Assembly (NCBI GenBank): GCA_905233785.1
Contig: CAJOCV010000065.1
Span: 1-18,576, forward strand
Length of the DNA: 18,576 nt
From: an uncultured Oscillospiraceae bacterium
GTDB lineage: Bacteria; Bacillota; Clostridia; Oscillospirales; Oscillospiraceae
Direction: 5' to 3'
How positions within the stretch are numbered: the first letter of the stretch is position 1; every line of letters starts with the position of its first letter. Shown piece after piece: positions 1 to 7,537 of the stretch. Under the pieces are notes generated by a model that worked only from the letters and a program-made list of their open reading frames with translations, was not told where the DNA came from and made no database searches. A program made the position numbers and the translations under genes.

Positions 1-62
1 TATAAATTGTGCAATATACTCCGGATTTCTGTCTGAAAACTAAATTCTGAAAACTGAAAACT
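1..62. repeat. Heptamer-repeat element (CTGAAAA type), left copy
   Basis: Positions 33-60 are four exact period-7 units: CTGAAAA, CTAAATT, CTGAAAA, CTGAAAA, with a further CTG running into the hairpin at 61. The flank at 10-31 contains GTGCAA and CCGGATTTCTG. The same order (GTGCAA, CCGGATTTCTG, heptamers, long hairpin) occurs in inverted orientation at 18306-18210. The element may extend past the left edge of the window. It has no coding potential and is probably one member of a dispersed family. Confidence 0.75.
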
Positions 63-99
63 GGGGCTGTGAAAAAACGAAGTTTTTTCACAGCCCCAG
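61..99. terminator. Perfect 18-bp hairpin at the 3' end of msrA
   Basis: Bases 61-78 are the exact reverse complement of 82-99, with a GAA loop. The base of the stem is GC-rich (CTGGGGCTGTG) and the apex is A6/T6. The msrA stop codon (88-90) lies inside the stem. A nearly identical hairpin is at 17668-17708. Position suggests a transcript 3'-end element or bidirectional terminator, but the U-run is inside the stem rather than after it, so this is not the textbook intrinsic terminator layout. Confidence 0.7.
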
Positions 100-582
100 A
101 TGCAGCAGCTTCTGCGGAATGTGGCAGTAGCCGCCGGGATTTTTGTCGAGGTATTTCTGGTGGTATTCCTCCGCCGGGCAGAAGTTTTCGAGCGGCTGAA
201 GCTCCACCTCCAGCTTTGCCGTGTACTTTGCCTGCTCGGCTTCATAGCGGGCTTTGAGTTCAGGGAGATCCTCCGCGTCCACATAGTAGATGCCCGTGCG
301 GTACTGGATGCCCTTGTCCCCGCCCTGCCGGTGGTAGGAGGTGGGGTCGATGGTCAGAAAGTACCAGTCCAGAAGCTGGCTCAGGCTGATTTTGTCCGCG
401 TCATAGTCGATGCGCACGGTCTCGGCGTGCCCGGAGCTGGCGCAGACCTGCTGATAGCTGGGCGAGGCCGTGGGGCCGTTTGCGTAGCCCACCTCGGTCT
501 CCAAAACGCCGTCAAACTGGTCGAAGAACTTCTGCGTCCCCCAGAAGCAGCCCCCGGCGAGATAAATGCTTTTTCTGTTCAT
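88..582 (-). CDS. msrA: Peptide-methionine (S)-S-oxide reductase MsrA
   Basis: This enzyme reduces methionine-S-sulfoxide in proteins and free methionine, repairing oxidative damage in the cytoplasm. The 164-residue product has the MsrA signature GGCFWG at residues 10-15 with catalytic Cys12. Family segments follow: VGYANG, SGHAE, the DPTSYHRQGGDKGIQYR stretch, and a C-terminal YHQKYL. A second cysteine near the C-terminus (GYCHIP) could resolve the disulfide. Length is normal for a stand-alone MsrA without a fused MsrB. The start at 582 is preceded by GGAGG with good spacing; an in-frame ATG 48 bases upstream would add 16 residues not typical of the family. The gene lies 49 nt after tspO and is probably cotranscribed with it. 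Its stop codon falls inside the 61-99 hairpin. Confidence 0.96.
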   Translation of the reverse strand: MNRKSIYLAGGCFWGTQKFFDQFDGVLETEVGYANGPTASPSYQQVCASSGHAETVRIDYDADKISLSQLLDWYFLTIDPTSYHRQGGDKGIQYRTGIYYVDAEDLPELKARYEAEQAKYTAKLEVELQPLENFCPAEEYHQKYLDKNPGGYCHIPQKLLHLGL

Positions 583-631
583 ATGATCGCCTCCGTAAAT
601 CAGCATAACACAGCCGCGCCGGTTTCGCAAG

Positions 632-1099
632 TTAGCTGTTGAGCATCCAGACCCCGTAATTGAGATAGCCCGCGAAGGCGACCCAGAGGAGATAGGGAAT
701 CTGCAGCGCCGCGGCGGTTTTGTCGAGCTCCCGGAAGCTGAGCGTCATCCAAACGATCAGCGCCCAGAGCAGCACCAGCCAGAAAAAGGCGATGCCGAAG
801 AGCTGAAAATTGAAGAACAGGATCGGCCAGAAAAAGTTCACGGCAAGCTGCACCCAGTAAATTTTGAGCGTGTGTCTGCCCTCCGGAATTCGCGAGATGC
901 GCGCGGCGCTGACGCCCATCAGCAGGTACAGAATCGTCCACACCACCGGGAACAGCCAGCCCGGCGGCGATAGCGCGGGCTTGAGGATCGTCTCCTGATA
1001 GAGCTTTGTTCCCTCTCTGCTGATAAGCCCCGCAAGCAGCCCCACAAGCTCGGTCACGCCGATGTAGAAGGCGTAGGTTTTGAAACTTGCTTTCTTCAT
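632..1099 (-). CDS. tspO: TspO/MBR family protein (tryptophan-rich sensory protein)
   Basis: This is a 155-residue integral membrane protein with about five hydrophobic helices. Family marks include PALSPPGWLFPVVWTILY, the NFFWPILFF segment, and the C-terminal IPYLLWVAFAGYLN, where the translocator-protein tryptophans and the Ala/Asn-rich last helix sit. Bacterial TspO binds porphyrins and is implicated in tetrapyrrole and stress regulation; the ligand here is unknown. The start at 1099 (MKKASF) is preferred over an ATG 21 bases upstream because GGGGTGAT lies directly before it. That ribosome binding site is inside a 12-bp hairpin (1104-1134). The gene begins 39 nt after the DUF5131 stop, so it may be the tail of that operon, and msrA follows. 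TspO with MsrA suggests an oxidative-stress pair, which is inference. Confidence 0.93.
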   Translation of the reverse strand: MKKASFKTYAFYIGVTELVGLLAGLISREGTKLYQETILKPALSPPGWLFPVVWTILYLLMGVSAARISRIPEGRHTLKIYWVQLAVNFFWPILFFNFQLFGIAFFWLVLLWALIVWMTLSFRELDKTAAALQIPYLLWVAFAGYLNYGVWMLNS

Positions 1100-1103
1100 A
1101 AAT

Positions 1104-1134
1104 ATCACCCCGGACAGCATACGCCCGGGATGAT
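1104..1134 (-). promoter_or_regulatory. Hairpin enclosing the tspO ribosome binding site
   Basis: On the minus strand, ATCATCCCGGGC pairs with GTCCGGGGTGAT across a 7-nt loop. All 12 positions pair, two of them as G-U. The 3' arm contains the GGGGTGAT Shine-Dalgarno sequence of tspO, four bases before its ATG. It also follows the DUF5131 stop closely, so it could be a weak terminator/attenuator or an RBS-masking element that lowers tspO translation. There is no U-run of note after it. Confidence 0.5.
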
Positions 1135-1138
1135 AATT

Positions 1139-2011
1139 TTATTCTTTACACTTTCTGCAGCGGCTGCAGCCGTTGCAGGTTTGCTGCATCCCGCATTTCT
1201 GGCAGCGTTCCCCGAAGTAGGGGACATAGAGTTCCTCCTTCGGAATGGGGTTTCCCCAAGTGTCGCAGAGCTTGAAATCTATGGGCTTGCCGAGAAAGCT
1301 GAGGCCGGATTTCCGCGCCTGTTCGGTCTGAACGCTTCCTTCGAGACGGTAGACTTTGCCGTCCTTGACAAATTGCCGCCCGGTGCCGCAGAAGGTGAAG
1401 GTCACGTTGAAATCCATGCACTCGTCGCGCAGCGCCTTGACCCACTCGTAATGACAGGGGCGGGCGCCGCCGTAGTTTTCCCCGTCGCAGAGAACCTGTT
1501 CGATCTGACGTGCCGGGAGGTATTCCCGTATACTGACCGGGCCGATGAAGGGCGCGCACATGATGCCCTTGTGCTTGAAGGGCAGGGAAAGCAGGATCGG
1601 GATGCGCTCTTCGGCGCGGCGCTGGTTTTCACAGGTGACGTTGAACATCACGTTTTCCCAGCCCTCACCCCAGTCGTAGGGCAAATGCGCGGCCACGCGC
1701 TCGGGGCGCTTGGTCAACAGGAAAAACTTCACGTCCGGCCTTTGGTGAATGATCTCCCAGGCCTCCTCCCGCCAGGGATCGGCCTCCTCCAGAAAGAAAT
1801 CCGAGGTCATGCAGACACGCAGCATCTCCCCGCTTCTGACCTTGTAATGTCCGTCCCGATCCTTGGAGAGCGGGTAGCGAAAGCCTGCCTTGGTGCGGTA
1901 GATCTCGCCCCCGTCCTTCCCGCGCTGCCCATCGAGAAAGTACATATAGCAGTTCTGGCAGCCCTCGCTGCATTTTTTGCAGCCGTGCCAGGGATTCCAT
2001 ATATCATGCAT
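1139..2011 (-). CDS. DUF5131 (phage Gp37/Gp68-like) radical-SAM-like protein
   Basis: The 290-residue product opens with MHDIWNPWHGCKKC, a hallmark of the Gp37/Gp68 (DUF5131) family. Cys14, Cys18 and Cys21 form a CX3CX2C motif like that binding a 4Fe-4S cluster in radical SAM enzymes. Other family-like parts are SDFFLEEAD, FFLLTKRPER, NVMFNVTCENQ and the GPV/EYLP region. The C-terminus adds six cysteines (270, 273, 279, 282, 285, 288) that look like a metal or Fe-S binding tail. The reaction is unknown; in other genomes the family is found in phages and beside 'three-Cys-motif partner' proteins. The start at 2011 has GGAGGG about 15 bases upstream, inside the helicase gene. It overlaps the helicase end by 8 nt, so translational coupling is likely and it may be the fourth component of that unit. 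Confidence 0.88.
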   Translation of the reverse strand: MHDIWNPWHGCKKCSEGCQNCYMYFLDGQRGKDGGEIYRTKAGFRYPLSKDRDGHYKVRSGEMLRVCMTSDFFLEEADPWREEAWEIIHQRPDVKFFLLTKRPERVAAHLPYDWGEGWENVMFNVTCENQRRAEERIPILLSLPFKHKGIMCAPFIGPVSIREYLPARQIEQVLCDGENYGGARPCHYEWVKALRDECMDFNVTFTFCGTGRQFVKDGKVYRLEGSVQTEQARKSGLSFLGKPIDFKLCDTWGNPIPKEELYVPYFGERCQKCGMQQTCNGCSRCRKCKE

Positions 2012-4259
2012 GGTCGGCAGCCGTCCCTCCGAATTTTCGCCAGCGCAAAACCCGCGATTTCATGCCCTCTGTGTCCAGCACACCGTAGGCAAAGCCCTTG
2101 CGCACCAGCGCCGCGGGCACATATTCGTCATACTTTTCAAACACCGGCACCTCGTTTTCGTACACCAGCGTGAGCGGATCGAAGTCCTTTTCCGCTTCCT
2201 CGCAGACGATGGCGTAAAAATCCGACTCGCTTACCTGCATGGTAAACTGCATATAGTAAGGCCGGGAGGACTGCAGACCCTTGAGCCCCAGCCGCGATGC
2301 GCATCTCAGCTTCAAAAAGCGCTCGAGCGCGAGAAAGGCGTAGCTTCCCAGCCAGGGGAAGAGCGCCCACATCTTGCCGCCGAGGGAGATGAGCGGCCTG
2401 TCCGCCATGCGGGATTCGCGAAAAAGCGAGCGCGCATCGGCAAGGCGGCACAGCGCGTGGCGCATCAGATAGGGGTACTGCCGTTGCTCCGAGAGCACGC
2501 GGTACATACGCTCTAAAATGCGGGTGTGAATATCGCCCGCCACGTCCCCGAAGTAGGCGGGGATGCTGCCCTTGACGAGCGTACAGAAAAGCTCATGCCG
2601 CTGGTGATCCACATCCTCCACCACCCAGACCCTGCCTGCGATGGCGATCTTGTCCCCAACGGGAGGGGGCTTCACGATGGTGCCGAGCTGCTCTGAGCCG
2701 GAACGCACCGTATACTCCACATTCTCCTGAAAAACAGCGTAAAACTTATAGCTGTTCACCACTTGTTCTCCACGCAAGCCCAAAATCAGCCCGCCGTTTT
2801 CCGTGCGGCTGATGTGGTCGATGTCGAGAAGATGGCGCAGGAGCGTCTGATAATCCTCTCTCGTGACACGCTGAAAGGCGCTGAGCGTCAGCACGCGGGA
2901 GGCAAGCTCCCCGGCCGTCATCTCCCCGTGGGAGGCCAGAGTGCTCATGGTCTGATGATACAGAAGGCTGTAAGGCAGACGATCCATGCGCGGCGGCTCT
3001 ACAAAGCGTTCCTCGATATAAAGCTGCACCAGCGCGATGCCCTGCACGAGATACCAGGGAATGCTGTCGGGCAGCATGGCGCGCGCCTCCTGATGCTCCT
3101 CGCGCATCACAAACCACATCTCGGAGGGGTCGCCCCGGCGTCCTGTGCGCCCCATGCGCTGCAAAAAGCCGGAGACGGTGAAGGGCGCGTCGATCTGAAA
3201 GGCGCGCTCTAAGCGCCCGATGTCGATGCCGAGCTCCAGCGTCGCCGTGGCGCAGACGGATTGGAGGGAATCCTCGTCCTTCATCTCCTCCTCGGCGCTC
3301 TCACGGTAGGAGGCGGAGAGGTTTCCGTGATGGATCAGAAAGCGCTCCGGCTCGTGCTTGACCTCGCAATAGTGCCGAAGCTGCTGGCACACGGCCTCGC
3401 ACTCCTCGCGGGAGTTGGTGAAGATCAGGCACTTTTTGCCCCGCGTATGCTCGAAGATGTAGCCGACGCCGGGGTCGGCCGCCAGAGGCGCGGGGTCGCT
3501 GACCTCCTCCATGGGCGGGGGATCGGCGGGGAGGAGCTTCCCTTCGTCGGCCTGGGGCGCGGCGTTGTAGAAATGCTCCATCGAGAGCCGCCAGACCTCC
3601 TTGCCGCCGTCGAATTTGGGGATGAGGGTTCCCCGGCGGCTTCCCGCAGCGAGGAATTTGCCCGCAAGCTCCGGATTCCCGATCGTGGCGGAGAGCCCGA
3701 TGCGCCGCGGATCACAGCCGGCAAGTTTACATAATCTTTCGATCAGGCAAAAGGTCTGCAAGCCACGATCCGCCCGCAGCAGGGAGTGGATCTCGTCAAT
3801 GACGATAAAGCGCAGATCCCCGAAGAGGGAAGGGATCTCCATGTGCTTGTTGATGAGCAGCGACTCCAGCGACTCCGGCGTGATCTGCAAAATGCCGCGC
3901 GGCTTCTTTAAGAGCTTCCGCTTGGCGCTCTGGTTTGCGTCCCCGTGCCAGCGGGTGACGGGGATGCCCTCCTCTTCGCAGAGCTCGTTTAAGCGCCCGA
4001 ACTGGTCGTTGATGAGCGCCTTCAAGGGCGCGATGTAGAGAACTCCCACGCTCTGCGGCGGCTCTTCGTCCAATAGCGTCAGGATCGGGAAGAAGGCCGC
4101 CTCTGTCTTGCCGGAGGCGGTGGAGGCTGTGAGCAGCACGTTCTCGTCCGTGCCGAAGATCGCGTCCCCGGCGGCGTTCTGCACCGCCCGCAGACTCTGC
4201 CAGCCCGAACGGTAGATGTAGTCCTGGATAAAAGGCGCGTAGCGCGCAAACACGTTCAT
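2004..4259 (-). CDS. Lhr/BrxHI-like superfamily 2 DEAD/DEAH-box helicase
   Basis: The 751-residue protein shows the SF2 helicase motifs in order: a Q-motif-like SLRAVQ (22-27), Walker A ASTASGKT (45-52), motif Ia APLKALIND (77-85), TPESLE (127-132), Walker B DEIH (155-158), motif III LSATIGN, and motif VI QRMGRTGRRG (367-376). The roughly 375 residues after the core resemble the C-terminal extension of Lhr-type helicases, including the BREX-associated BrxHI. The expected activity is ATP-driven nucleic-acid unwinding or translocation; the substrate is not readable from sequence. The start at 4259 overlaps the ATPase stop as ATGA, implying coupled translation and roughly matched synthesis. The next gene (DUF5131) overlaps its last 8 nt. 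It could be a housekeeping Lhr, but its placement with TerB_N/C and a BrxD-like ATPase argues for a dedicated module. Confidence 0.92.
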   Translation of the reverse strand: MNVFARYAPFIQDYIYRSGWQSLRAVQNAAGDAIFGTDENVLLTASTASGKTEAAFFPILTLLDEEPPQSVGVLYIAPLKALINDQFGRLNELCEEEGIPVTRWHGDANQSAKRKLLKKPRGILQITPESLESLLINKHMEIPSLFGDLRFIVIDEIHSLLRADRGLQTFCLIERLCKLAGCDPRRIGLSATIGNPELAGKFLAAGSRRGTLIPKFDGGKEVWRLSMEHFYNAAPQADEGKLLPADPPPMEEVSDPAPLAADPGVGYIFEHTRGKKCLIFTNSREECEAVCQQLRHYCEVKHEPERFLIHHGNLSASYRESAEEEMKDEDSLQSVCATATLELGIDIGRLERAFQIDAPFTVSGFLQRMGRTGRRGDPSEMWFVMREEHQEARAMLPDSIPWYLVQGIALVQLYIEERFVEPPRMDRLPYSLLYHQTMSTLASHGEMTAGELASRVLTLSAFQRVTREDYQTLLRHLLDIDHISRTENGGLILGLRGEQVVNSYKFYAVFQENVEYTVRSGSEQLGTIVKPPPVGDKIAIAGRVWVVEDVDHQRHELFCTLVKGSIPAYFGDVAGDIHTRILERMYRVLSEQRQYPYLMRHALCRLADARSLFRESRMADRPLISLGGKMWALFPWLGSYAFLALERFLKLRCASRLGLKGLQSSRPYYMQFTMQVSESDFYAIVCEEAEKDFDPLTLVYENEVPVFEKYDEYVPAALVRKGFAYGVLDTEGMKSRVLRWRKFGGTAADHA

Positions 4260-5584
4260 ATCGTAAACTCCACAAAGCCGGGGTCTGTCTCGTCCGAGAC
4301 GGCTTCGGACTTGGCATAGCTGAAGTCCTCGGAATCCAGCAGCTCGCCGATGCCCATGCCGGGGTTTTGATACAGCAGGTCGAGCAGCTCGATAAAGTCC
4401 CGGATCACCTCGCGCGGCGTGATGTTCTGATCCGCGCCGATGCGCCCGTACTCGATCTTGAGAAAGCTCACAAGCTCGTCTGTGCTGACGCGTCGGGCAT
4501 AGCCGTAAAGCCCCGCGTGCATCTCGGAAAGCTTCTCGCAGAGCACCAGCATCTCCTCCGCCGTCAGCGGCTCGAGACGGATCACCGGCGCGAGCAGATC
4601 CCGTGCGCCGGGCTTGGAGAAGCGCCCCTCCGCGAGCCTTGAGCGCAGTGCCTCGTAGCTGTAAATGCCGCGCCGCTTGTCTTCAAGCGCCTGGGGCGTC
4701 GCGCCCATGAGGATGCCAAGATACTTCGCCTTGCCCTGCAGCGTGTCGTTATACATGGTGAGGAGCTTTTCATAGTTATACTGTCGGGTGATGCTGTTGG
4801 GGATCTTGTAGATGTTCACCAGCTCGTCGATCATAATGAACATCCCCGTATAGCCCGCGAGCCGGAAAAAGGCGGCAAAGAGCTTGAGATAATCGTACCA
4901 GTCGTCGTCGGAGACGATGATGTTCACGCCAAGGGCTTCCTTCGCCTCGCTCTTGAGGGCGTATTCGCCCCGGAACCAGCGCACGACCCTGGCCTTTTTC
5001 TCCTCGTCGCCCTCGATATAGGCGCGGTAGTAGGCCGAGAGCAGCTTTGCAAACTCAAAGCCGTGTACCAGCTCACTCACCGAGCTTGTCACCGCGTAGA
5101 TTTTCCGATCCGTCGCGGCGGCAAGGGCGGGATCATCGGGCTGAAGCCCGGTCTCCTGCATGGCATCAGTCTGCACCGCGCTGATCCAGCGGTCGAGGAT
5201 CAGCGTCAGCGCACCGCCCTCGGGCCTGGTTTTGGTGGAGAGATTGGAAATGAGCTCCCGATAGGTGGCGAGCCCCTGCCCCTTCGTGCCCTGCAAGCGC
5301 CTCTCGGGGGAGAGGTCAGCGTCGGCCACGATAAAGCCGCGATCCATCACAAAGTTGCGGATGGTCTGCAGCAGAAAGCTCTTGCCGCTGCCGTAGCGCC
5401 CCACGATGAAGCGAAAGGACGCGCCGCCCTCCGAGATGATGTCCACGTCGTGCAGCAGCGCTTCGATCTCATTCTTGCGCCCCACGGTGATATAGGGCAG
5501 GCCGATGCGCGGCACGACGCCGCCCTTTAAGGAGTTGAGCACCGTCTGCGCAATGCGGCGCGGCACTTTTTTATGTTCTTCCAT
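4256..5584 (-). CDS. BrxD-like (DUF2791) P-loop ATPase
   Basis: The 442-residue AAA/STAND-like ATPase closely resembles the DUF2791 family that includes BrxD of BREX phage-defence systems. The N-terminus has GVVPRIGLPYITVGR, then Walker A GRYGSGKS (62-69), the conserved DADLSPERRLQG segment, TRPEGGAL, and Walker B MFIMIDE (248-254). The C-terminal part (LEPLTAEEMLVL onward) looks helical and regulatory. Such proteins are thought to couple ATP use to DNA handling with a partner helicase; the exact function is unknown. GGAGGG lies six bases before the ATG, inside the end of the TerB gene, which it overlaps by 14 nt. Its stop overlaps the helicase start as ATGA. No PglX, PglZ or BrxC-like gene is nearby, so this is not a full BREX locus. 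Confidence 0.93.
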   Translation of the reverse strand: MEEHKKVPRRIAQTVLNSLKGGVVPRIGLPYITVGRKNEIEALLHDVDIISEGGASFRFIVGRYGSGKSFLLQTIRNFVMDRGFIVADADLSPERRLQGTKGQGLATYRELISNLSTKTRPEGGALTLILDRWISAVQTDAMQETGLQPDDPALAAATDRKIYAVTSSVSELVHGFEFAKLLSAYYRAYIEGDEEKKARVVRWFRGEYALKSEAKEALGVNIIVSDDDWYDYLKLFAAFFRLAGYTGMFIMIDELVNIYKIPNSITRQYNYEKLLTMYNDTLQGKAKYLGILMGATPQALEDKRRGIYSYEALRSRLAEGRFSKPGARDLLAPVIRLEPLTAEEMLVLCEKLSEMHAGLYGYARRVSTDELVSFLKIEYGRIGADQNITPREVIRDFIELLDLLYQNPGMGIGELLDSEDFSYAKSEAVSDETDPGFVEFTI

Positions 5585-7379
5585 GTGTCCCTCCCAGGAG
5601 TTCTCTCAAGTCTTCGATATAATCTTCCACCAAAATCAGCGCATCCCCCTCGCAGAGCAGCACGCTGTCTCCGATCTCGTCAAAGACTGCCTCGTTGATG
5701 GCGTCCGCCTCGATCGAGGGCATCCGGTGCTGCGCCCGGAGGATCGGGGCTGCGTCCGCTCCTTCCAGCAGGGCGCGCAGGATCGCAAGCTGCACCGCGT
5801 CCAGCGGCAGATCGCTCTCTGCGGGCGCAAGCGCGGGCGTCTCTTCGCGCTCTTTCGTTTCTTCCTCGGTCAGCAGGCTCTCGCACGTCTCGGCGGCGTC
5901 CCGGCGAATCCGCTCCAGGCCGCTCAGGTCGATGCGAAGCCCGGGGCGGGAGGCCTCCCTGTCCGCCGCGATCACCGCGTCGATGTATGGGCTCGCCCAG
6001 GCGTCCGCCGCGTTTTCGCGCAGACTGCGCCCGGTTTTGCGGTAGGAGCGCAGCTTCGCGTCCGCCTCGTGCAGAAAGCCCTGCAGCCGCTTCTTGTCAA
6101 AGGCTGCTTTTTCATAGCTCTCCACCGTCCATAGCCCGGCTTTGCAGCGGTAAGTGCGGCAGCCGCTCAACGCATAGACCGTGTTTTTCGGGATCTCTTT
6201 TAGATAATAGACGGCGTTTGTGAGCGGATACCAACGGCGCGTGACTTTTTCCCCAAAGCAGAGCGTGAAGAGGTTTTTGTCCTGCCAGCTATAGGCGGAG
6301 GCTTCGCGCCAGCATTGGGCAAAGAGCGCCTTGCCGCGCTCCGGGTTCTCCGTGACCACGGGAGAAGCCTCCGGCTTCTTCCCGCCGAGCAGGCACAGCG
6401 CCGCGAAAACTTCCCCGTCCGTATGCGCTTCCGGGGTCTTCAGAACCGAGAGCGCCTCATCCTGCGCGAGCATCGAGGCGTCCGCGCAGGCTCTCGCAAG
6501 CGAGGGATCCACGCCGTTTAACACCGCATAGTCCAGCATCCAGCGCCGCAGATTCGGCTTCATACGCCGATCTCCGATCCCGGAATCCACGAAATCCCGC
6601 GCGAAGTCCTGCAGCTTTTGCAGGCTGTCCTCCGGGGAATCCGCCCCCACGCCGTTGATGAGCTCATAGACGTAGAGATAAGCGGCGGAGGCGGAGATGG
6701 GCTGCACGTCACCCCGGCGGAGCCGGGTGCGCCAACTGAAGTAGCCCCGCAACTGTGGAACGCTCAGATCGTGGTAGGTGGGGAAGTAACACACGAAATC
6801 GTCCGTCCAGGGGGCGTCGTCCTCGTAATCGGCCATGAACATCGCCTGCCGATAGAAGTTTCGCGCCCTGGCCGCGGCGGATTCACTGCCGTACTCGTAC
6901 AGCCGCCGCATCTGCCGCAGGCGCTCCGGGAGCTTCTCCTGCTCCGCGCGGTAGCTGCTTCCCGCAAAGGGAAGCGGCGTCTCCTGATACGCGCCATCGG
7001 CGTCAGCGGGCCTGGAGCCGAGGACAATGGTAAAGCCCTTCGGCTTTCCCGCGGCAATGGCCTGATCGAGAAGCTGAAAGACAATATCTGACTCGGTTTG
7101 CCCGCCAAAGGCCACGTTGACCCACTGATTCCCGTGCATCCGAATGGCCGGGGAGAGGTAGGGCTTTTGCAGCCGGCGGAGGACTTCGCCGCCGCATCTG
7201 ATGTCGCAGCGCTCGATCTCGCTGCCCGTGTCGCTGTCCCATTGGCGCATCAGCAGCGCGACCCATTTTCCCGTGTCCGGGTGGCTGAGCACCGAAAAAC
7301 CCGGAAAATCCGCCCACTTGTGCTGCTCCTCGAGCCCGTAGCGCTCCCTTGCATAAGCGGTCAATTCAGACAGCTCCAA
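5571..7379 (-). CDS. TerB_N/TerB_C protein with MmcQ/YjbR-like N-terminus
   Basis: From the TTG start this is a 602-residue protein. Residues about 1-115 (YARERYGLEEQHKWADFPGF, TGKWVALLM, KPYLSPAIRMHGNQWVNVAF) match my memory of the MmcQ/YjbR (DUF419) pattern. Residues about 150-300 look like TerB_N, with LRGYFSWRTRLRRGD around 211-217 followed by AYLYVYELINGVG. Residues about 440-600 look like TerB_C, including IDLSGLERIRRDAAE near 482. TerB-type domains occur in tellurite/stress and phage-resistance loci. The TTG start at 7379 is chosen because GGGGGAGG lies six bases upstream and a promoter at 7434-7461 would start RNA near 7427; the alternative ATG at 7424 would be almost leaderless. It heads a four-gene overlapping operon and overlaps the BrxD-like gene by 14 nt. 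It may be the scaffold or sensor of the module, which is inference. Confidence 0.88.
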   Translation of the reverse strand: MELSELTAYARERYGLEEQHKWADFPGFSVLSHPDTGKWVALLMRQWDSDTGSEIERCDIRCGGEVLRRLQKPYLSPAIRMHGNQWVNVAFGGQTESDIVFQLLDQAIAAGKPKGFTIVLGSRPADADGAYQETPLPFAGSSYRAEQEKLPERLRQMRRLYEYGSESAAARARNFYRQAMFMADYEDDAPWTDDFVCYFPTYHDLSVPQLRGYFSWRTRLRRGDVQPISASAAYLYVYELINGVGADSPEDSLQKLQDFARDFVDSGIGDRRMKPNLRRWMLDYAVLNGVDPSLARACADASMLAQDEALSVLKTPEAHTDGEVFAALCLLGGKKPEASPVVTENPERGKALFAQCWREASAYSWQDKNLFTLCFGEKVTRRWYPLTNAVYYLKEIPKNTVYALSGCRTYRCKAGLWTVESYEKAAFDKKRLQGFLHEADAKLRSYRKTGRSLRENAADAWASPYIDAVIAADREASRPGLRIDLSGLERIRRDAAETCESLLTEEETKEREETPALAPAESDLPLDAVQLAILRALLEGADAAPILRAQHRMPSIEADAINEAVFDEIGDSVLLCEGDALILVEDYIEDLRELLGGTHGRT

Positions 7380-7385
7380 AAAAAC

Positions 7386-7393
7386 GCCTCCCC
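7386..7393 (-). promoter_or_regulatory. Ribosome binding site deciding the TerB-protein start
   Basis: On the minus strand GGGGGAGG ends six bases before TTG at 7379. This is far stronger than the GGCAGG before the upstream in-frame ATG at 7424. It supports TTG as the real start. Confidence 0.7.
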
Positions 7394-7433
7394 CTGTGTG
7401 GTATGGATGGCGCCGTGATGGCATCCTGCCGTT

Positions 7434-7461
7434 ATTGTATCATATCTGCTTTTGAAATCAA
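7434..7461 (-). promoter_or_regulatory. Sigma-A-type promoter of the TerB/ATPase/helicase operon
   Basis: On the minus strand TTGATT (7461-7456) is followed after 16 bases by TACAAT (7439-7434). A transcript would begin near 7427, giving a leader of about 48 nt to the TTG start. No other good promoter is visible in the divergent spacer for this strand. Confidence 0.6.
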
Positions 7462-7514
7462 GAGCGCAAAGGCGGGAACAGCTTCCGCTCTTCGCGCCTA
7501 TCCCCGCGTTTTGC

Positions 7515-7524
7515 GGGCATGCCC
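7515..7524. promoter_or_regulatory. GGGCATGCCC palindrome in the divergent spacer
   Basis: This perfect 10-bp palindrome lies between the two divergent promoters, 13 bases before the -35 of the GNAT promoter. An overlapping small inverted repeat (CCCGC-GTTTT-GCGGG, 7503-7517) precedes it. It could be an operator, but such a short palindrome may occur by chance in GC-rich DNA. Confidence 0.25.
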
Positions 7525-7537
7525 ATACGGTAATGGA

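Noticed and set aside
100..642. 180-codon plus-strand frame opposite msrA
   Set aside because: It is antisense to an unmistakable MsrA and lacks a ribosome binding site.
1130..2173. 347-codon open frame on the plus strand opposite DUF5131
   Set aside because: It mirrors a conserved gene in the other direction and has no start signal or recognisable domain.
1139..7379. A complete BREX locus
   Set aside because: Only BrxD-like and BrxHI-like genes are present. No PglX, PglZ, BrxC/PglY, BrxA or BrxB is found in the window.
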